This document shows, one piece after another, positions 61,301-64,000 of a DNA stretch of 64,000 nucleotides; the stretch's first letter is position 1, and each line of letters begins with the position of its first letter. The stretch is from Anisus vortex (lineage: Eukaryota > Mollusca > Gastropoda > Planorbidae): NCBI GenBank assembly GCA_949126835.1, contig OX421495.1:30160171-30224170 (forward strand), read 5' to 3'. The notes beneath the pieces are model-generated. The model did no database searches. It was not told the origin of the DNA and worked only from the letters and a program-made list of their open reading frames with translations. A program made the translations under genes and the position numbers.

Positions 61301-64000
61301 TTGAGTTGAGGAGATTAGATCACAAGTAAGTCAATTACAAGATCGTTGGTATTGAGTTGAGGAGATTAGATCACAAGTAAGTCACACGATTTTTTGTATT
61401 GAGTTGAGGAGATTAGATCACAAGTAAGTCAATTACAAGATCTTTTGTCTTGAGTTGAGGAGATTAGATCACAAGTAAGTCACACGATTTTTTGTATTGA
61501 GTTGAGGAGATTAGATCACAAGTAAGTCAATTACAAGATCTTTTGTCTTGAGTTGAGGAGATTAGATCACAAGTAAGTCACACGATTTTTTGTATTGAGT
61601 TGAGGAGATTAGATCACAAGTAAGTCAATTACAAGATCTTTTGTCTTGAGTTGAGGAGATTAGATCACAAGTAAGTCACACGATTTTTTGTATTGAGTTG
61701 AGGAGATTAGATCACAAGTAAGTCAATTACAAGATTGTTTGTATCGAGTCGAGGAGATTAGATCACAAGTAAATTACAAGATTGTTTGTATTGAGTTGAG
61801 GAGATTAGATCACAAGTAAGTCAATTACAAGATCGTTGGTATTGAGTTGAGGAGATTAGATCACAAGTAAGTCAATTACAAGATCGTTGGTATTGAGTTG
61901 AGGAGATTAGATCACAAGTAAGTCACAAGATTTTTTGTATTGAGTTGAGGAGATTAGATCACAAGTAAGTCACAAGATTTTTTGTATTGAGTTGAGGAGA
62001 TTAGATCACAAGTAAGTCAATTACAAGATCTTTTGTCTTGAGTTGAGGAGATTAGATCACAAGTAAGTCACAAGATTTTTTGTATTGAGTTGAGGAGATT
62101 AGATCACAAGTAAGTCACAAGATTTTTTGTATTGAGTTGAGGAGATTAGATCACAAGTAAGTCACAAGATTTTTTGTATTGAGTTGAGGAGATTAGATCA
62201 CAAGTAAGTCAATTACAAGATCTTTTGTCTTGAGTTGAGGAGATTAGATCACAAGTAAGTCACAAGATTTTTTGTATTGAGTTGAGGAGATTAGATCACA
62301 AGTAAGTCACAAGATTTTTTGTATTGAGTTGAGGAGATTAGATCACAAGTAAGTCACAAGATTTTTTGTATTGAGTTGAGGAGATTAGATCACAAGTAAG
62401 TCAATTACAAGATCTTTTGTCTTGAGTTGAGGAGATTAGATCACAAGTAAGTCACACGATTTTTTGTATTGAGTTGAGGAGATTAGATCACAAGTAAGTC
62501 AATTACAAGATCGTTGGTATTGAGTTGAGGAGATTAGATCACAAGTAAGTCACACGATTTTTTGTATTGAGTTGAGGAGATTAGATCACAAGTAAGTCAA
62601 TTACAAGATCTTTTGTCTTGAGTTGAGGAGATTAGATCACAAGTAAGTCACACGATTTTTTGTATTGAGTTGAGGAGATTAGATCACAAGTAAGTCACAC
62701 GATTTTTTGTATTGAGTTGAGGAGATTAGATCACAAGTAAGTCAATTACAAGATCGTTGGTATTGAGTTGAGGAGATTAGATCACAAGTAAGTCACACGA
62801 TTTTTTGTATTGAGTTGAGGAGATTAGATCACAAGTAAGTCAATTACAAGATCTTTTGTCTTGAGTTGAGGAGATTAGATCACAAGTAAGTCACACGATT
62901 TTTTGTATTGAGTTGAGGAGATTAGATCACAAGTAAGTCAATTACAAGATCGTTGGTATTGAGTTGAGGAGATTAGATCACAAGTAAGTCACACGATTTT
63001 TTGTATTGAGTTGAGGAGATTAGATCACAAGTAAGTCAATTACAAGATCGTTGGTATTGAGTTGAGGAGATTAGATCACAAGTAAGTCACACGATTTTTT
63101 GTATTGAGTTGAGGAGATTAGATCACAAGTAAGTCAATTACAAGATCTTTTGTCTTGAGTTGAGGAGATTAGATCACAAGTAAGTCACACGATTTTTTGT
63201 ATTGAGTTGAGGAGATTAGATCACAAGTAAGTCAATTACAAGATCTTTTGTCTTGAGTTGAGGAGATTAGATCACAAGTAAGTCACACGATTTTTTGTAT
63301 TGAGTTGAGGAGATTAGATCACAAGTAAGTCAATTACAAGATCTTTTGTCTTGAGTTGAGGAGATTAGATCACAAGTAAGTCACACGATTTTTTGTATTG
63401 AGTTGAGGAGATTAGATCACAAGTAAGTCAATTACAAGATTGTTTGTATCGAGTCGAGGAGATTAGATCACAAGTAAATTACAAGATTGTTTGTATTGAG
63501 TTGAGGAGATTAGATCACAAGTAAGTCAATTACAAGATCGTTGGTATTGAGTTGAGGAGATTAGATCACAAGTAAGTCAATTACAAGATCGTTGGTATTG
63601 AGTTGAGGAGATTAGATCACAAGTAAGTCGAATCATTTTAGAAAATCTGTGCTTTATACCTTTTTTTCTTAATTGTAAATTTGTCAAAGTTTTGTTTCTT
63701 CTTAATAGCTAATTATGGTAACTAAAAGCTTTAATTATAAATAAAATTGTCAAATATTTTTAAAAAATTCTATTTAGAAATTCCTTTTCTTTTTAGAATT
63801 AATTGAACCCACTTTGACAAATTTTAAAGCTAAATTGTGCATTAATTCTTGAATTGTGCATTAATTCTTTAATTGTGGCTATTTCAGTTGGACACAGAAA
63901 GGGGAGAGAAGCAAAAACTACAACATTTAGTTCAGAGTGGAAGCCTGCCAGACGATGCTAAGATGGGCTTAACCAATGCAGCTTCTGCCATTATCTCCAG
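1212..64000 (+). CDS. DAAM: DAAM-type formin, 5' portion (14 exons, 3' end outside window)
   Basis: DAAM formins are Rho/Dishevelled-regulated actin nucleators acting in planar cell polarity and cytoskeletal assembly. Fourteen exons joined at GT-AG sites with consistent phases give about 547 residues. Residues ~1-60 hold the short N-terminus with a Cys pair (CWC). [14 protein letters not shown] (~71-83), [42 protein letters not shown] and [14 protein letters not shown] mark the GTPase-binding/FH3 (DID) armadillo region (~40-425). [13 protein letters not shown] and the following heptad-like stretch (~430-520) start the coiled coil before FH1. FH1, FH2 and DAD are not in the window. The start ATG at 1212 has an in-frame TAG at 1206-1208, and the peptide aligns from there with DAAM N-termini as I know them. 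Intron 1 is 3.5 kb, intron 2 about 51.4 kb, later introns 0.2-3.9 kb. Identity is near certain; individual exon edges are by-eye splice calls. Confidence 0.93.
1391..1745. repeat. ~30-bp degenerate tandem repeat in intron 1
   Basis: Units of the type ACAATTAGTGTTTAGTACAG, clear for five copies and then decaying into AATTTGAACATTAAG-like repeats. Confidence 0.75.
2070..2085. mobile_element. hAT-like terminus (fragment)
   Basis: CCTGGTTACGCCACAG matches 13 of 16 bases of the element end at 39115-39130. Upstream DNA (1905-2069) is unusually GC-rich and holds a hairpin GCGCCAA/TTGGCGC (1940-1961). No matching left end is seen, so this is a truncated copy at best. Confidence 0.4.
2217..2922. repeat. 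19-bp tandem array, ~37 copies
   Basis: Unit AGTTCAAGGTAGAGTCTTT with many single-base variants (TCTGT, TTATT). Confidence 0.97.
3031..3626. repeat. 27-bp tandem array, ~22 copies
   Basis: Unit core TAGTCTTTATAGTCTG followed by TATGTAGAGGG. It is interrupted at its right end by the solo-LTR-like insert and resumes at 4721. Confidence 0.97.
3627..4720. mobile_element. Probable solo LTR (1094 bp) inserted in the 27-bp array
   Basis: Sequence foreign to the surrounding 27-bp array, with array units continuing on both sides. It begins TGTTACG and ends CGTAATA, an inverted pair differing at one base from TGTTACG/CGTAACA, a common Ty3/gypsy LTR end. AGGT flanks both ends (3623-3626 and 4721-4724) as a 4-bp target duplication, and removing the insert restores the array. 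There is no coding capacity. A DNA transposon with similar ends is the alternative. Confidence 0.65.
4721..4800. repeat. 27-bp tandem array continued (3 units)
   Basis: Three units of the array at 3031-3626 on the far side of the insertion, some with ATAATTAG instead of ATAGTCTG. Confidence 0.92.
4834..4923 (+). CDS. DAAM: DAAM exon 2
   Basis: 30 codons between acceptor CTGACAG and donor GTAAGT, phase 0 at both ends. It encodes the highly conserved [15 protein letters not shown] segment at the start of the GTPase-binding domain. A three-unit remnant of the 27-bp repeat lies only about 35 bp upstream of the exon. Confidence 0.95.
4924..8855. other. Intron 2, left unique part
   Basis: AT-rich and mostly non-repetitive, with a short TATATA-rich stretch near 5290-5390, TCTAGATCTAGATCTAGA near 6297 and a TG run at 7415. 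A promoter-like stretch at 7690-8040 is discussed in the findings. A 13-base G run lies near 8540. No gene recognised. Confidence 0.6.
8856..9123. repeat. 28-bp tandem array, left part (~10 copies)
   Basis: Unit TTCTGACTTCCCGCCATG followed by TCTGTCTGTG, with 4-bp TCTG length variants. The same family continues at 10644-11690 beyond the hAT relic. Confidence 0.96.
9121..10642 (-). pseudogene. Decayed hAT-family transposase (ZMYM1/DUF4371-like)
   Basis: Read on the - strand, fragments appear in order. 10327-10600 has [20 protein letters not shown]. ~10270-10320 has [11 protein letters not shown], in a shifted frame. 10026-10277 has [20 protein letters not shown]. 9167-9580 has [15 protein letters not shown] plus LIKNYMRS, the hAT dimerisation region. 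A further frame to ~9121 has [12 protein letters not shown]. Frameshifts and stops separate the pieces. The 5' terminal inverted repeat CAGGGCCGG is present at 10634-10642, but no partner is found at the other end, where transposase runs straight into the 28-bp array. The element is dead and 3'-truncated. Confidence 0.85.
10644..11690. repeat. 28-bp tandem array, right part (~37 copies)
   Basis: Same unit and orientation as 8856-9123, with variants CCGCCTTG, CCGTCATG and TGTTATGATTTCC arranged in recurring blocks, indicating block duplication. Confidence 0.96.
11877..17775. repeat. 20-bp tandem array, 5.9 kb, ~295 copies of two alternating unit types
   Basis: Units ACCACACTTTAGCCTCTCTC and ACCACACTTTAGCCACAGTC are intermixed; the left edge is made of a third type ending TCTCTCTC. 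The register is almost unbroken, with rare 2-4-bp losses near 14017 and 14912. Blocks of the same unit order recur, for example around 15610-15760 and 16665-16800. Confidence 0.98.
17776..19110. other. Unique intronic DNA with a purine-rich tract
   Basis: AT-rich unique sequence; 18558-18780 on the + strand is almost pure GA/AAG. TGCGTCAG and TTACGTCACC near 18195-18215 resemble AP-1/CRE sites. No gene recognised. Confidence 0.55.
18558..18780 (+). repeat. Polypurine tract (GAGA/GAAAG), ~220 bp
   Basis: Mostly A and G on the + strand, built from GAGAGAGAG, AGAAAGAAG and similar words with scattered T. Such tracts can form triplex DNA; no other role can be read. Confidence 0.85.
19111..19943. 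repeat. 23-bp tandem array, ~36 copies
   Basis: Unit ACAACACATGTAGTCTATAT plus GTA. The left part has TATAT, the right part TAGAT, with AAAACACATG short units. A block with TAACTATGTTTAGATG appears twice (around 19480 and 19700), so about 220 bp was duplicated. Confidence 0.96.
20248..20640. repeat. ~42-bp tandem array, ~9 copies
   Basis: Unit contains CAGTTTGTAAACATATGTTG then TTGAAAGAATAAAAA, alternating between GACATT and CATTT endings and decaying on the right. Confidence 0.93.
20641..21390. other. Unique DNA between arrays
   Basis: Moderately GC-rich at 20690-20930 and 21180-21360. The latter has GGCGCC twice and a C run and looks like a transposon remnant, but no ends are found. No gene recognised. 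Confidence 0.4.
21391..22352. repeat. 21/31-bp tandem array, ~38 copies
   Basis: Left part is a 21-bp unit ATGGTGTCCTTGAATAGATC(A). Right part is a 31-bp unit with ATGCAGTACG added before it. The two forms are mixed in the middle. Confidence 0.97.
22353..23203. other. Unique DNA between arrays, with possible SINE
   Basis: AT-rich. Apart from the tRNA-like stretch at 22440-22580 nothing is recognised. Confidence 0.5.
22440..22580 (-). mobile_element. Possible tRNA-derived SINE
   Basis: On the - strand, TGGCTATGTGA (A-box-like, ~22559-22569) is followed by AGAGC and, about 35 bp on, GGGATCAAATCCC (~22510-22522), close to a B-box/T-arm. The spacing fits an RNA polymerase III promoter. The acceptor stem does not close, so it is not a functional tRNA. 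Weak evidence. Confidence 0.3.
23204..24164. repeat. 45-bp tandem array, ~21 copies
   Basis: Unit core GTGGAGAAAGTATTTGGCTG then GGTATATATGTGAGTGTGTG; four copies have a 4-bp TTAT insertion. Nearly identical copies imply recent expansion. Confidence 0.97.
24297..24575. repeat. ~75-bp tandem repeat, ~3.7 copies
   Basis: Units contain AAACTATTTTATCCACAT and AACAAACAGATTAATGACAT and are spaced 74-79 bp. Confidence 0.92.
24576..25501. other. Intronic DNA with MITE and CTAT/TATA microsatellites
   Basis: Imperfect ATCT/CTAT repeats surround the MITE (24690-25170), followed by TATATAAATATATG repeats (25200-25290). No gene recognised. Confidence 0.7.
24721..24950. mobile_element. hAT-type MITE, 230 bp
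   Basis: Terminal inverted repeats CAGGGGCGAAGCCA (left) and, reversed, CAGGGGCGAAGACA (right). They are flanked by an 8-bp direct repeat CATCTATC (24713-24720 and 24951-24958), the size typical of hAT. Inside are long C and G runs and an internal repeat of TTTGTCACGCGAAAGTT. The flanks are a CTAT microsatellite, which weakens the target-duplication evidence. Confidence 0.75.
25502..25795. repeat. 21-bp tandem array, ~14 copies
   Basis: Unit GGCATGATGGGAGATTCAAT(G) with CAGTT and CAGTA variants. Confidence 0.96.
25796..27510. other. Intronic DNA with a transposon-like GC-rich patch
   Basis: Mostly AT-rich. Around 26785-26850 lies a GC-rich patch with the hairpin CCGGTAC/GTACCGG (26814-26830) and GGGGCCC, resembling a transposon end. 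GGGCC runs recur at 26960 and 27429. No gene recognised. Confidence 0.4.
27511..28365. mobile_element. Non-autonomous hAT-like element, 855 bp
   Basis: Left end CAGGGGTCTGCAACCT and right end (reversed) CAGGGATCGGCAACCT form a 16-bp imperfect TIR of the CAGGGGTCGGCAACC type widespread in hAT elements. The flanking 8 bp (CCCTAGAG and CACGATAG) match at 5 of 8, so the insertion is old. No transposase is recognisable. Confidence 0.6.
28366..29251. other. Unique intronic DNA
   Basis: Contains a 14-base G run (28637), a short TATATA stretch and a GC-richer segment at 29075-29180. No gene recognised. Confidence 0.5.
29252..30027. repeat. 42-bp tandem array, ~18 copies
   Basis: Unit ACTCACCACTACAAATACTG then CACTAATAACGAAGTGAATA. 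A block with a shortened unit (ACAAACAATAACGAGG) appears twice, at 29390 and 29720, so about 330 bp was duplicated inside the array. Confidence 0.96.
30028..30739. other. Unique AT-rich intronic DNA
   Basis: No repeat, element or coding signal recognised. Confidence 0.6.
30740..31102. repeat. 21-bp tandem array, ~17 copies
   Basis: Unit TATTGTGTGGTGCTATGTGT(G), with TTCT and TTTG variants. Confidence 0.96.
31180..31275. repeat. 11-bp tandem array, ~9 copies
   Basis: Unit AATCACTGCCC with variants CACTGCACA and CACTGCGAAG. Confidence 0.93.
31386..31684. repeat. 49-bp tandem array, 6 copies
   Basis: Unit contains TTGCTTGATACCAATATG and TTATACATTACAGACAGATA; copies nearly identical. Confidence 0.96.
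31685..34185. other. Unique intronic DNA, 2.5 kb
   Basis: AT-rich with a GC-richer island at 31760-31960 and a pyrimidine-rich tract at 33290-33385 (CTCTCCCTCC-like). No gene or transposon recognised. Confidence 0.55.
34186..34303 (+). other. Candidate internal exon of unknown gene (118 nt)
   Basis: A GC-richer segment in AT-rich intron 2. It is preceded by a polypyrimidine tract and CTCTAG, and followed by AAG|GTAAGT. Two of three frames are open. The frame ending flush with the donor reads [20 protein letters not shown] and then [23 protein letters not shown]-x-G recalls the uDENN module, but this is only a resemblance. Length 118 would break the DAAM frame (exons 2 and 3 join in phase 0), so it is a nested gene, an exon of another transcript, or a chance or relic exon. 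Confidence 0.35.
34366..36575. repeat. 58-bp tandem array, ~38 copies
   Basis: Unit core GTATGAAATATATTGGTACA then ATAATGATTGGTCGAGACAG, with two variable positions: TCGAGAC/CCGTGC/TTGAGAC and CACAGTTGATG/CATACGGTG/CAGTCGCTG. The variants form a mosaic with repeated orders. The - strand has no stop in any frame across most of the array, producing long meaningless open frames. Confidence 0.97.
37010..38180. repeat. 21-bp tandem array, ~55 copies, inside the TIR element
   Basis: Two unit types, TTTTCCCACCCTTCCAATCA(A) and TTTTCCTATCCTTGCGATCA(A), with intermediates. They alternate in recurring blocks, a higher-order structure. Confidence 0.97.
38331..38430. repeat. 20-bp tandem array, 5 perfect copies
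   Basis: GCAAGGCATGTCTACTAAAG repeated five times without change. Confidence 0.97.
38690..38920. repeat. 77-bp tandem repeat, 3 copies
   Basis: Units contain CACAGTAGTTCCAGAACC and CATTGAAAAACGGTTTATTT at 77-bp spacing, nearly identical. Confidence 0.95.
39297..39782. repeat. 22-bp tandem array, ~22 copies
   Basis: Unit AAACCAATCATGTGTTAAAT(TC), alternating with CAAT. Confidence 0.97.
39783..40664. other. Unique DNA before the retrotransposon
   Basis: AT-rich with a 29-bp TATG-rich repeat (2.6 copies, 40279-40356) and two imperfect AGCTTGTTCTG-type repeats next to the LTR. No gene recognised. Confidence 0.6.
40665..41025 (-). repeat. 3' LTR of the retrotransposon (by element orientation)
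   Basis: 361 bp with the same termini and sequence as 47516-47876. Its inner edge (41026) abuts a purine-rich tract on the - strand, as expected for the plus-strand primer. Confidence 0.95.
41026..41032 (-). other. Polypurine tract
   Basis: GGGGGAA on the - strand immediately before the 3' LTR, in a context GTCGATGGGGGAA. It is short but at the exact expected place. Confidence 0.65.
41033..42569 (-). other. Retrotransposon 3' non-coding region, place where RT would be expected
   Basis: About 1.5 kb between the integrase frame and the 3' LTR. It has no frame above ~60 codons on the element strand and no RT motif. It is AT-rich and includes a 52-bp tandem array (41690-42020). Confidence 0.7.
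41690..42020. repeat. 52-bp tandem array inside the retrotransposon
   Basis: About six units, the last four nearly identical, with the core TGATATAGCGATGACATGAC and spacing 52 bp (for example 41777 to 41829). Upstream units are more diverged. Confidence 0.9.
42570..46370 (-). CDS. Gag-protease-integrase polyprotein of LTR retrotransposon (1266 aa), no RT
   Basis: A single uninterrupted frame; ATG at 46370 has an in-frame TAA 9 nt upstream and a good context (AAAATGG). Domains: residues ~1-130 a charged coiled coil with three 18-residue repeats (54-107); ~150-315 Gag core; CCHC zinc knuckles at C353/C356/H361/C366 and C376/C379/H384/C389; retropepsin with D-T-G at 452-454 and a later LIIG; integrase HHCC zinc site H650/H657/C687/C690; integrase core D720, D780, E816 (D,D-35-E). 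Residues ~870-1266 are Lys/Glu-rich and unassigned, with Cys pairs CEDC and CREC. I see no Y/F-x-D-D motif and no RNase H. Protease followed directly by integrase is the order known in Gmr1-like Ty3/gypsy elements, where RT-RH lies downstream; here the downstream part is absent. Catalytic residues are intact, so the products may work with RT supplied in trans. Confidence 0.93.
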   Translation of the reverse strand: MECPSMETYALYINYGKELGYTGKELDEWVERKWREYLEAKEKNNEREERAKEKARADEIELERLKQIDKEKARADEIELERLKQIDKEKARADEIELERLKQIEKEKDREEKEKDRIFQLKKLELEAKNNTANVNIGVTRPIVDQEMAIRNNMCRFTFQLFNEKDGSIDTFLKKFEMEMERQNFSSCYWSGLLGKSFTGDIPSKICMEQSDYASVKEQLLRHFGSTEEAYRKKFFEMTLSKEEDPKSYFDSLTSAMDKWLKCAKIDKSFEELKNFIIRDKAIYSLDKTLKAFIQERSPKTIEEIVDLIRNYKLAHPMAPTSKGEDYQDIICFAKGNDNFQRGRQLSRSKMKCGNCGRNNHVTKDCKDKRDNTLTCFICKKKGHIARNCFRRSNSAGNNNNNNRSQGYTQQRDHNPRFNQNRNHCGAVLSRSKGIKFFPGYVGLIPVFAVRDTGASVIAINSKYVQSNQYTGEVADCTSFDGRVIKLRLAYIDIRTPYITGRVLAHVINDAPIDLIIGNVESVKECTREEIETWEFNNKQAQCNVINECKASNTEESQTMVNNEKDTAVDSESLLNENFNLEKFKKEQREDTTLNRLFKSTEKGNINKNSVCKVKNDTQLLVREILINGRQVEQIVVPYKYRTEIMTNAHSIPLAGHMGVGKTKNRIIQHYFWPKMSKEVKRFVKQCKVCQMKGYGSNFTKAPIQKGVTATRPFQKVAIDIIGLMPIMSNRGHRYILTLIDICSRYAEAVPLKKIESTDIVQALYLIFTRIGFPEEIISDRGTQFTSKLTKEFMETFGIKQKFTKPYHPQCNGMCERFNKTLKEMLSKVSNEDLKNWDLAMPSILFAYRETTHDSTGFSPFELIYGGNSRGQLERIDAKIKCHRHKNETEKEFWKDYFSNDKSVVDWKLDKINLEKKEEEREKNCQLNKMKIGMKIMELNNEDSLCDNVVDVVKKDDIENEKSKILSGEPKVLLEESKNLNEDSICRSILDESRIVIEELKEIVEEQKVIFETLDLKVIREVRIQIEEAHIRKESEIISKESVVTMKESLEVIDKNIVHAMIEKEKHLEMSDVHNEFNDKCLLDKVDTRVLNGKSVQDSVLKDCQKDNMGIDDCQMGEMAIIDNQDMLCEDCEEEKIKGSDMLIEDGHKEKDDFKLLCRECFEKNEVKFVVMETNEKEKVMERDKGEENICCELVLLKREKDVSGMLESNCGSLIKSMSEKGCRRMKVSQELVRFKSCSISKNTKRVGERYLFKSDRPKVFVKKKW
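46050..46211 (-). repeat. 54-bp coding repeat (3 units) in Gag N-terminus
   Basis: Three in-frame copies of an 18-residue unit ([18 protein letters not shown]; last copy has IEKE), residues 54-107. It is part of the predicted coiled coil. The units are nearly identical at DNA level, so the expansion is recent. Confidence 0.93.
46371..47499 (-). other. Retrotransposon leader between primer binding site and gag
   Basis: About 1.1 kb of AT-rich DNA with no coding frame on the element strand. It contains whatever packaging signal the element uses; none can be recognised by eye. Confidence 0.6.
47500..47510 (-). other. Primer binding site (tRNA-Lys type)
   Basis: TGGCGCCCAAC on the - strand, five bases inside the 5' LTR edge. 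It starts with TGG, complementary to tRNA CCA. The 11 bases match the class of sites used by elements primed by lysine tRNAs. The match to the rest of the tRNA is not extended. Confidence 0.7.
47516..47876 (-). repeat. 5' LTR of the retrotransposon (by element orientation)
   Basis: 361 bp, beginning TGTGACCGTTATTTTG and ending TTAAATCCTCACA on the + strand. I found no difference from the copy at 40665-41025, which suggests a very recent insertion. A TATATAAA box lies on the - strand at 47669-47676. Confidence 0.95.
47669..47676 (-). promoter_or_regulatory. Putative LTR promoter TATA box
   Basis: TATATAAA on the - strand in the middle of the upstream LTR, oriented to transcribe the element. 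The same box is present in the other LTR (40818-40825). Assigned by motif and position only. Confidence 0.5.
47877..48200. repeat. Degenerate ~21-bp repeat flanking the retrotransposon
   Basis: Units of the type GGTAGCCATACAGCTTGTTC, loosely conserved. The same words occur at 40630-40664 left of the element, so the retrotransposon interrupted this array. Confidence 0.7.
48291..49802. repeat. 35-bp tandem array, ~43 copies
   Basis: Unit CGGTCAGACAACTAGACTAT then AGGGTCTCTCTGCCC. Variable spots: ATGG/AGGA/ATTG, CCCC/CCTC/ACCC, ACAACT/ACATCT. Confidence 0.97.
49803..51334. other. Unique intronic DNA
   Basis: AT-rich, with a GC-richer segment at 50580-50780 containing a G run, and a pyrimidine-rich degenerate TATCTTATTTTCCC-like repeat from ~51010 that grades into the next array. 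No gene recognised. Confidence 0.5.
51335..51545. repeat. 17-bp tandem array, ~12 copies
   Basis: Unit CCCGTAGTCTTATTTTC, alternating CCCCG and CCCTG. Confidence 0.95.
51546..52632. other. Unique AT-rich intronic DNA
   Basis: Nothing recognised apart from pyrimidine-rich CTCT stretches at 51670-51820. Confidence 0.55.
52633..53571. mobile_element. Foldback/MULE-like element with arrayed TTTTGGCGC inverted repeats, 939 bp
   Basis: GGAGAAACC flanks both ends (52624-52632 and 53572-53580), a 9-bp target duplication of the size made by Mutator-like elements. Each end is an array of seven 14-15-bp units: TTTTGGCGC on the left (52641-52743), GCGCCAAAA on the right (53463-53565; six exact, one changed). 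About 42 outer bases match as inverted repeats with one difference. The interior is AT-rich with no coding frame. Confidence 0.75.
53760..55205. repeat. ~14-bp based tandem array (GTCAGTAGGACATA), 1.4 kb
   Basis: Words GTCAGTAGGACATAG and ATCAGTATGACAGTA alternate in irregular order, giving a compound higher-order unit of about 45-60 bp in the middle and degenerate edges. Confidence 0.95.
55391..56140. repeat. 50-bp tandem array, 15 nearly identical copies
   Basis: Unit TATGGCAATCAATCTTATAA then ATCACTGACAACAAAGAATA and a T run. Only about three single-base differences are seen across all copies. It ends about 220 bp before DAAM exon 3. Confidence 0.98.
56363..56428 (+). CDS. DAAM: DAAM exon 3
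   Basis: 22 codons ([20 protein letters not shown] then NS), phase 0 to 0, acceptor CAACAG and donor GTAAGT. It corresponds to the variable linker after the CSKK motif of DAAM proteins, where the fly and human proteins also have a poorly conserved insert. It is preceded by a 50-bp tandem array ending about 220 bp upstream. Confidence 0.85.
56612..56703 (+). CDS. DAAM: DAAM exon 4
   Basis: 92 nt, entering in phase 0 and leaving two bases (AG) before donor GTGAGA. The translation includes [11 protein letters not shown], the conserved helix that precedes the first armadillo-like repeat of the FH3 region. Confidence 0.93.
56902..57037 (+). CDS. DAAM: DAAM exon 5
   Basis: 136 nt. The first base completes the Ser codon split from exon 4, then 45 codons follow to donor GTAAGA. 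It carries [26 protein letters not shown] and [12 protein letters not shown] of the armadillo core. Confidence 0.95.
57489..57686 (+). CDS. DAAM: DAAM exon 6
   Basis: 66 codons, phase 0 to 0, acceptor ATCCACAG and donor GTAATG. This is the best conserved block in the window: [20 protein letters not shown], then [18 protein letters not shown] and YAGERTRFQ. It belongs to the DID armadillo repeats that bind the C-terminal DAD in autoinhibition. Confidence 0.97.
57704..57757. repeat. 27-bp direct duplication in DAAM intron 6
   Basis: CATTTCATAAAAGTTTGCTC and the following seven bases occur twice in tandem 18 bp after the exon 6 donor. Confidence 0.95.
57977..58087 (+). CDS. DAAM: DAAM exon 7
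   Basis: 37 codons, phase 0 to 0, acceptor TTTCAG. The donor GTTGGT is weaker than its neighbours. It encodes [20 protein letters not shown] and then [17 protein letters not shown] of the FH3 domain. Confidence 0.94.
58243..58346 (+). CDS. DAAM: DAAM exon 8
   Basis: 104 nt entering in phase 0 and leaving two bases (AG) before donor GTCAGA. It encodes [20 protein letters not shown] and the TTLDR end that joins exon 9 (HLDFFEMV). Confidence 0.95.
58455..58521 (+). CDS. DAAM: DAAM exon 9
   Basis: 67 nt. The first base completes the split Arg codon. It encodes [20 protein letters not shown] then DG, followed by donor GTAAGA. Every residue lines up with the conserved FH3 helix of DAAM proteins. 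Confidence 0.95.
58773..58890 (+). CDS. DAAM: DAAM exon 10
   Basis: 118 nt, acceptor TTTCAG, leaving one base (T) before donor GTAATA. It encodes [19 protein letters not shown] and [10 protein letters not shown], the end of the FH3 armadillo stack. Confidence 0.93.
59062..59197 (+). CDS. DAAM: DAAM exon 11
   Basis: 136 nt. Two bases complete the split Tyr codon, then 44 codons, then CA before donor GTAAGT. It encodes [16 protein letters not shown], the [17 protein letters not shown] loop and the start of the helix leading to the coiled coil. Confidence 0.93.
59522..59648 (+). CDS. DAAM: DAAM exon 12
   Basis: 127 nt. Acceptor TTTTTTGCAG; its first base completes the Gln codon begun in exon 11. 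42 codons follow ([20 protein letters not shown] then EVRLEEK) to donor GTGACC, which is a weak match. It is the first coiled-coil segment; KKEREC is a signature of DAAM proteins at this position. Confidence 0.92.
59839..59961 (+). CDS. DAAM: DAAM exon 13 (shortest form), founder of a tandem array
   Basis: 41 codons from acceptor TTTCTAG to the first GTAAGT donor at 59962. The end reads [16 protein letters not shown], a heptad-like coiled-coil stretch. The last ~47 bp plus the donor recur in tandem downstream. Equivalent donors at 60013, 60064, 60115 and 60166 are all in frame and would add 17 residues each, so the exon end is ambiguous from sequence alone. Confidence 0.85.
59915..63629 (+). 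repeat. Exon-derived splice-donor minisatellite in DAAM intron 13 (51/47-bp units, ~75 copies)
   Basis: The first unit is the 3' end of exon 13 itself, and units then repeat without interruption. The long form (51 bp) begins GTCAATTACAAGATC and the short form (47 bp) begins GTCACAAGATTTTTTG or GTCACACGATTTTTTG. All end with the exon tail TTAGATCACAAGTAA, so nearly every unit holds a CAA|GTAAGT donor. The first five units keep an open frame with CTCGAG. Later long units have CTTGAG, which puts TGA in that frame. Two blocks offset by ~1705 bp make up most of the rest. Confidence 0.97.
63630..63887 (+). other. End of DAAM intron 13
   Basis: AT-rich unique DNA between the splice-donor array and the exon 14 acceptor (TATTTCAG). 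It includes a short tandem ATTGTGCATTAATTCTT duplication near 63836-63875. Confidence 0.8.
63888..64000 (+). CDS. DAAM: DAAM exon 14 (runs to or past window end)
   Basis: Acceptor ATTTCAG ends at 63887. The frame continues in phase 0 from exon 13: [18 protein letters not shown], then [10 protein letters not shown] and TNAASAIIS. It is charged, coiled-coil-like, then a linker towards FH1. The last bases are CCAG, so the exon may end exactly at the window edge or continue. Confidence 0.82.
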   Translation, partial: MDTERGEKQKLQHLVQSGSLPDDAKMGLTNAASAIIS

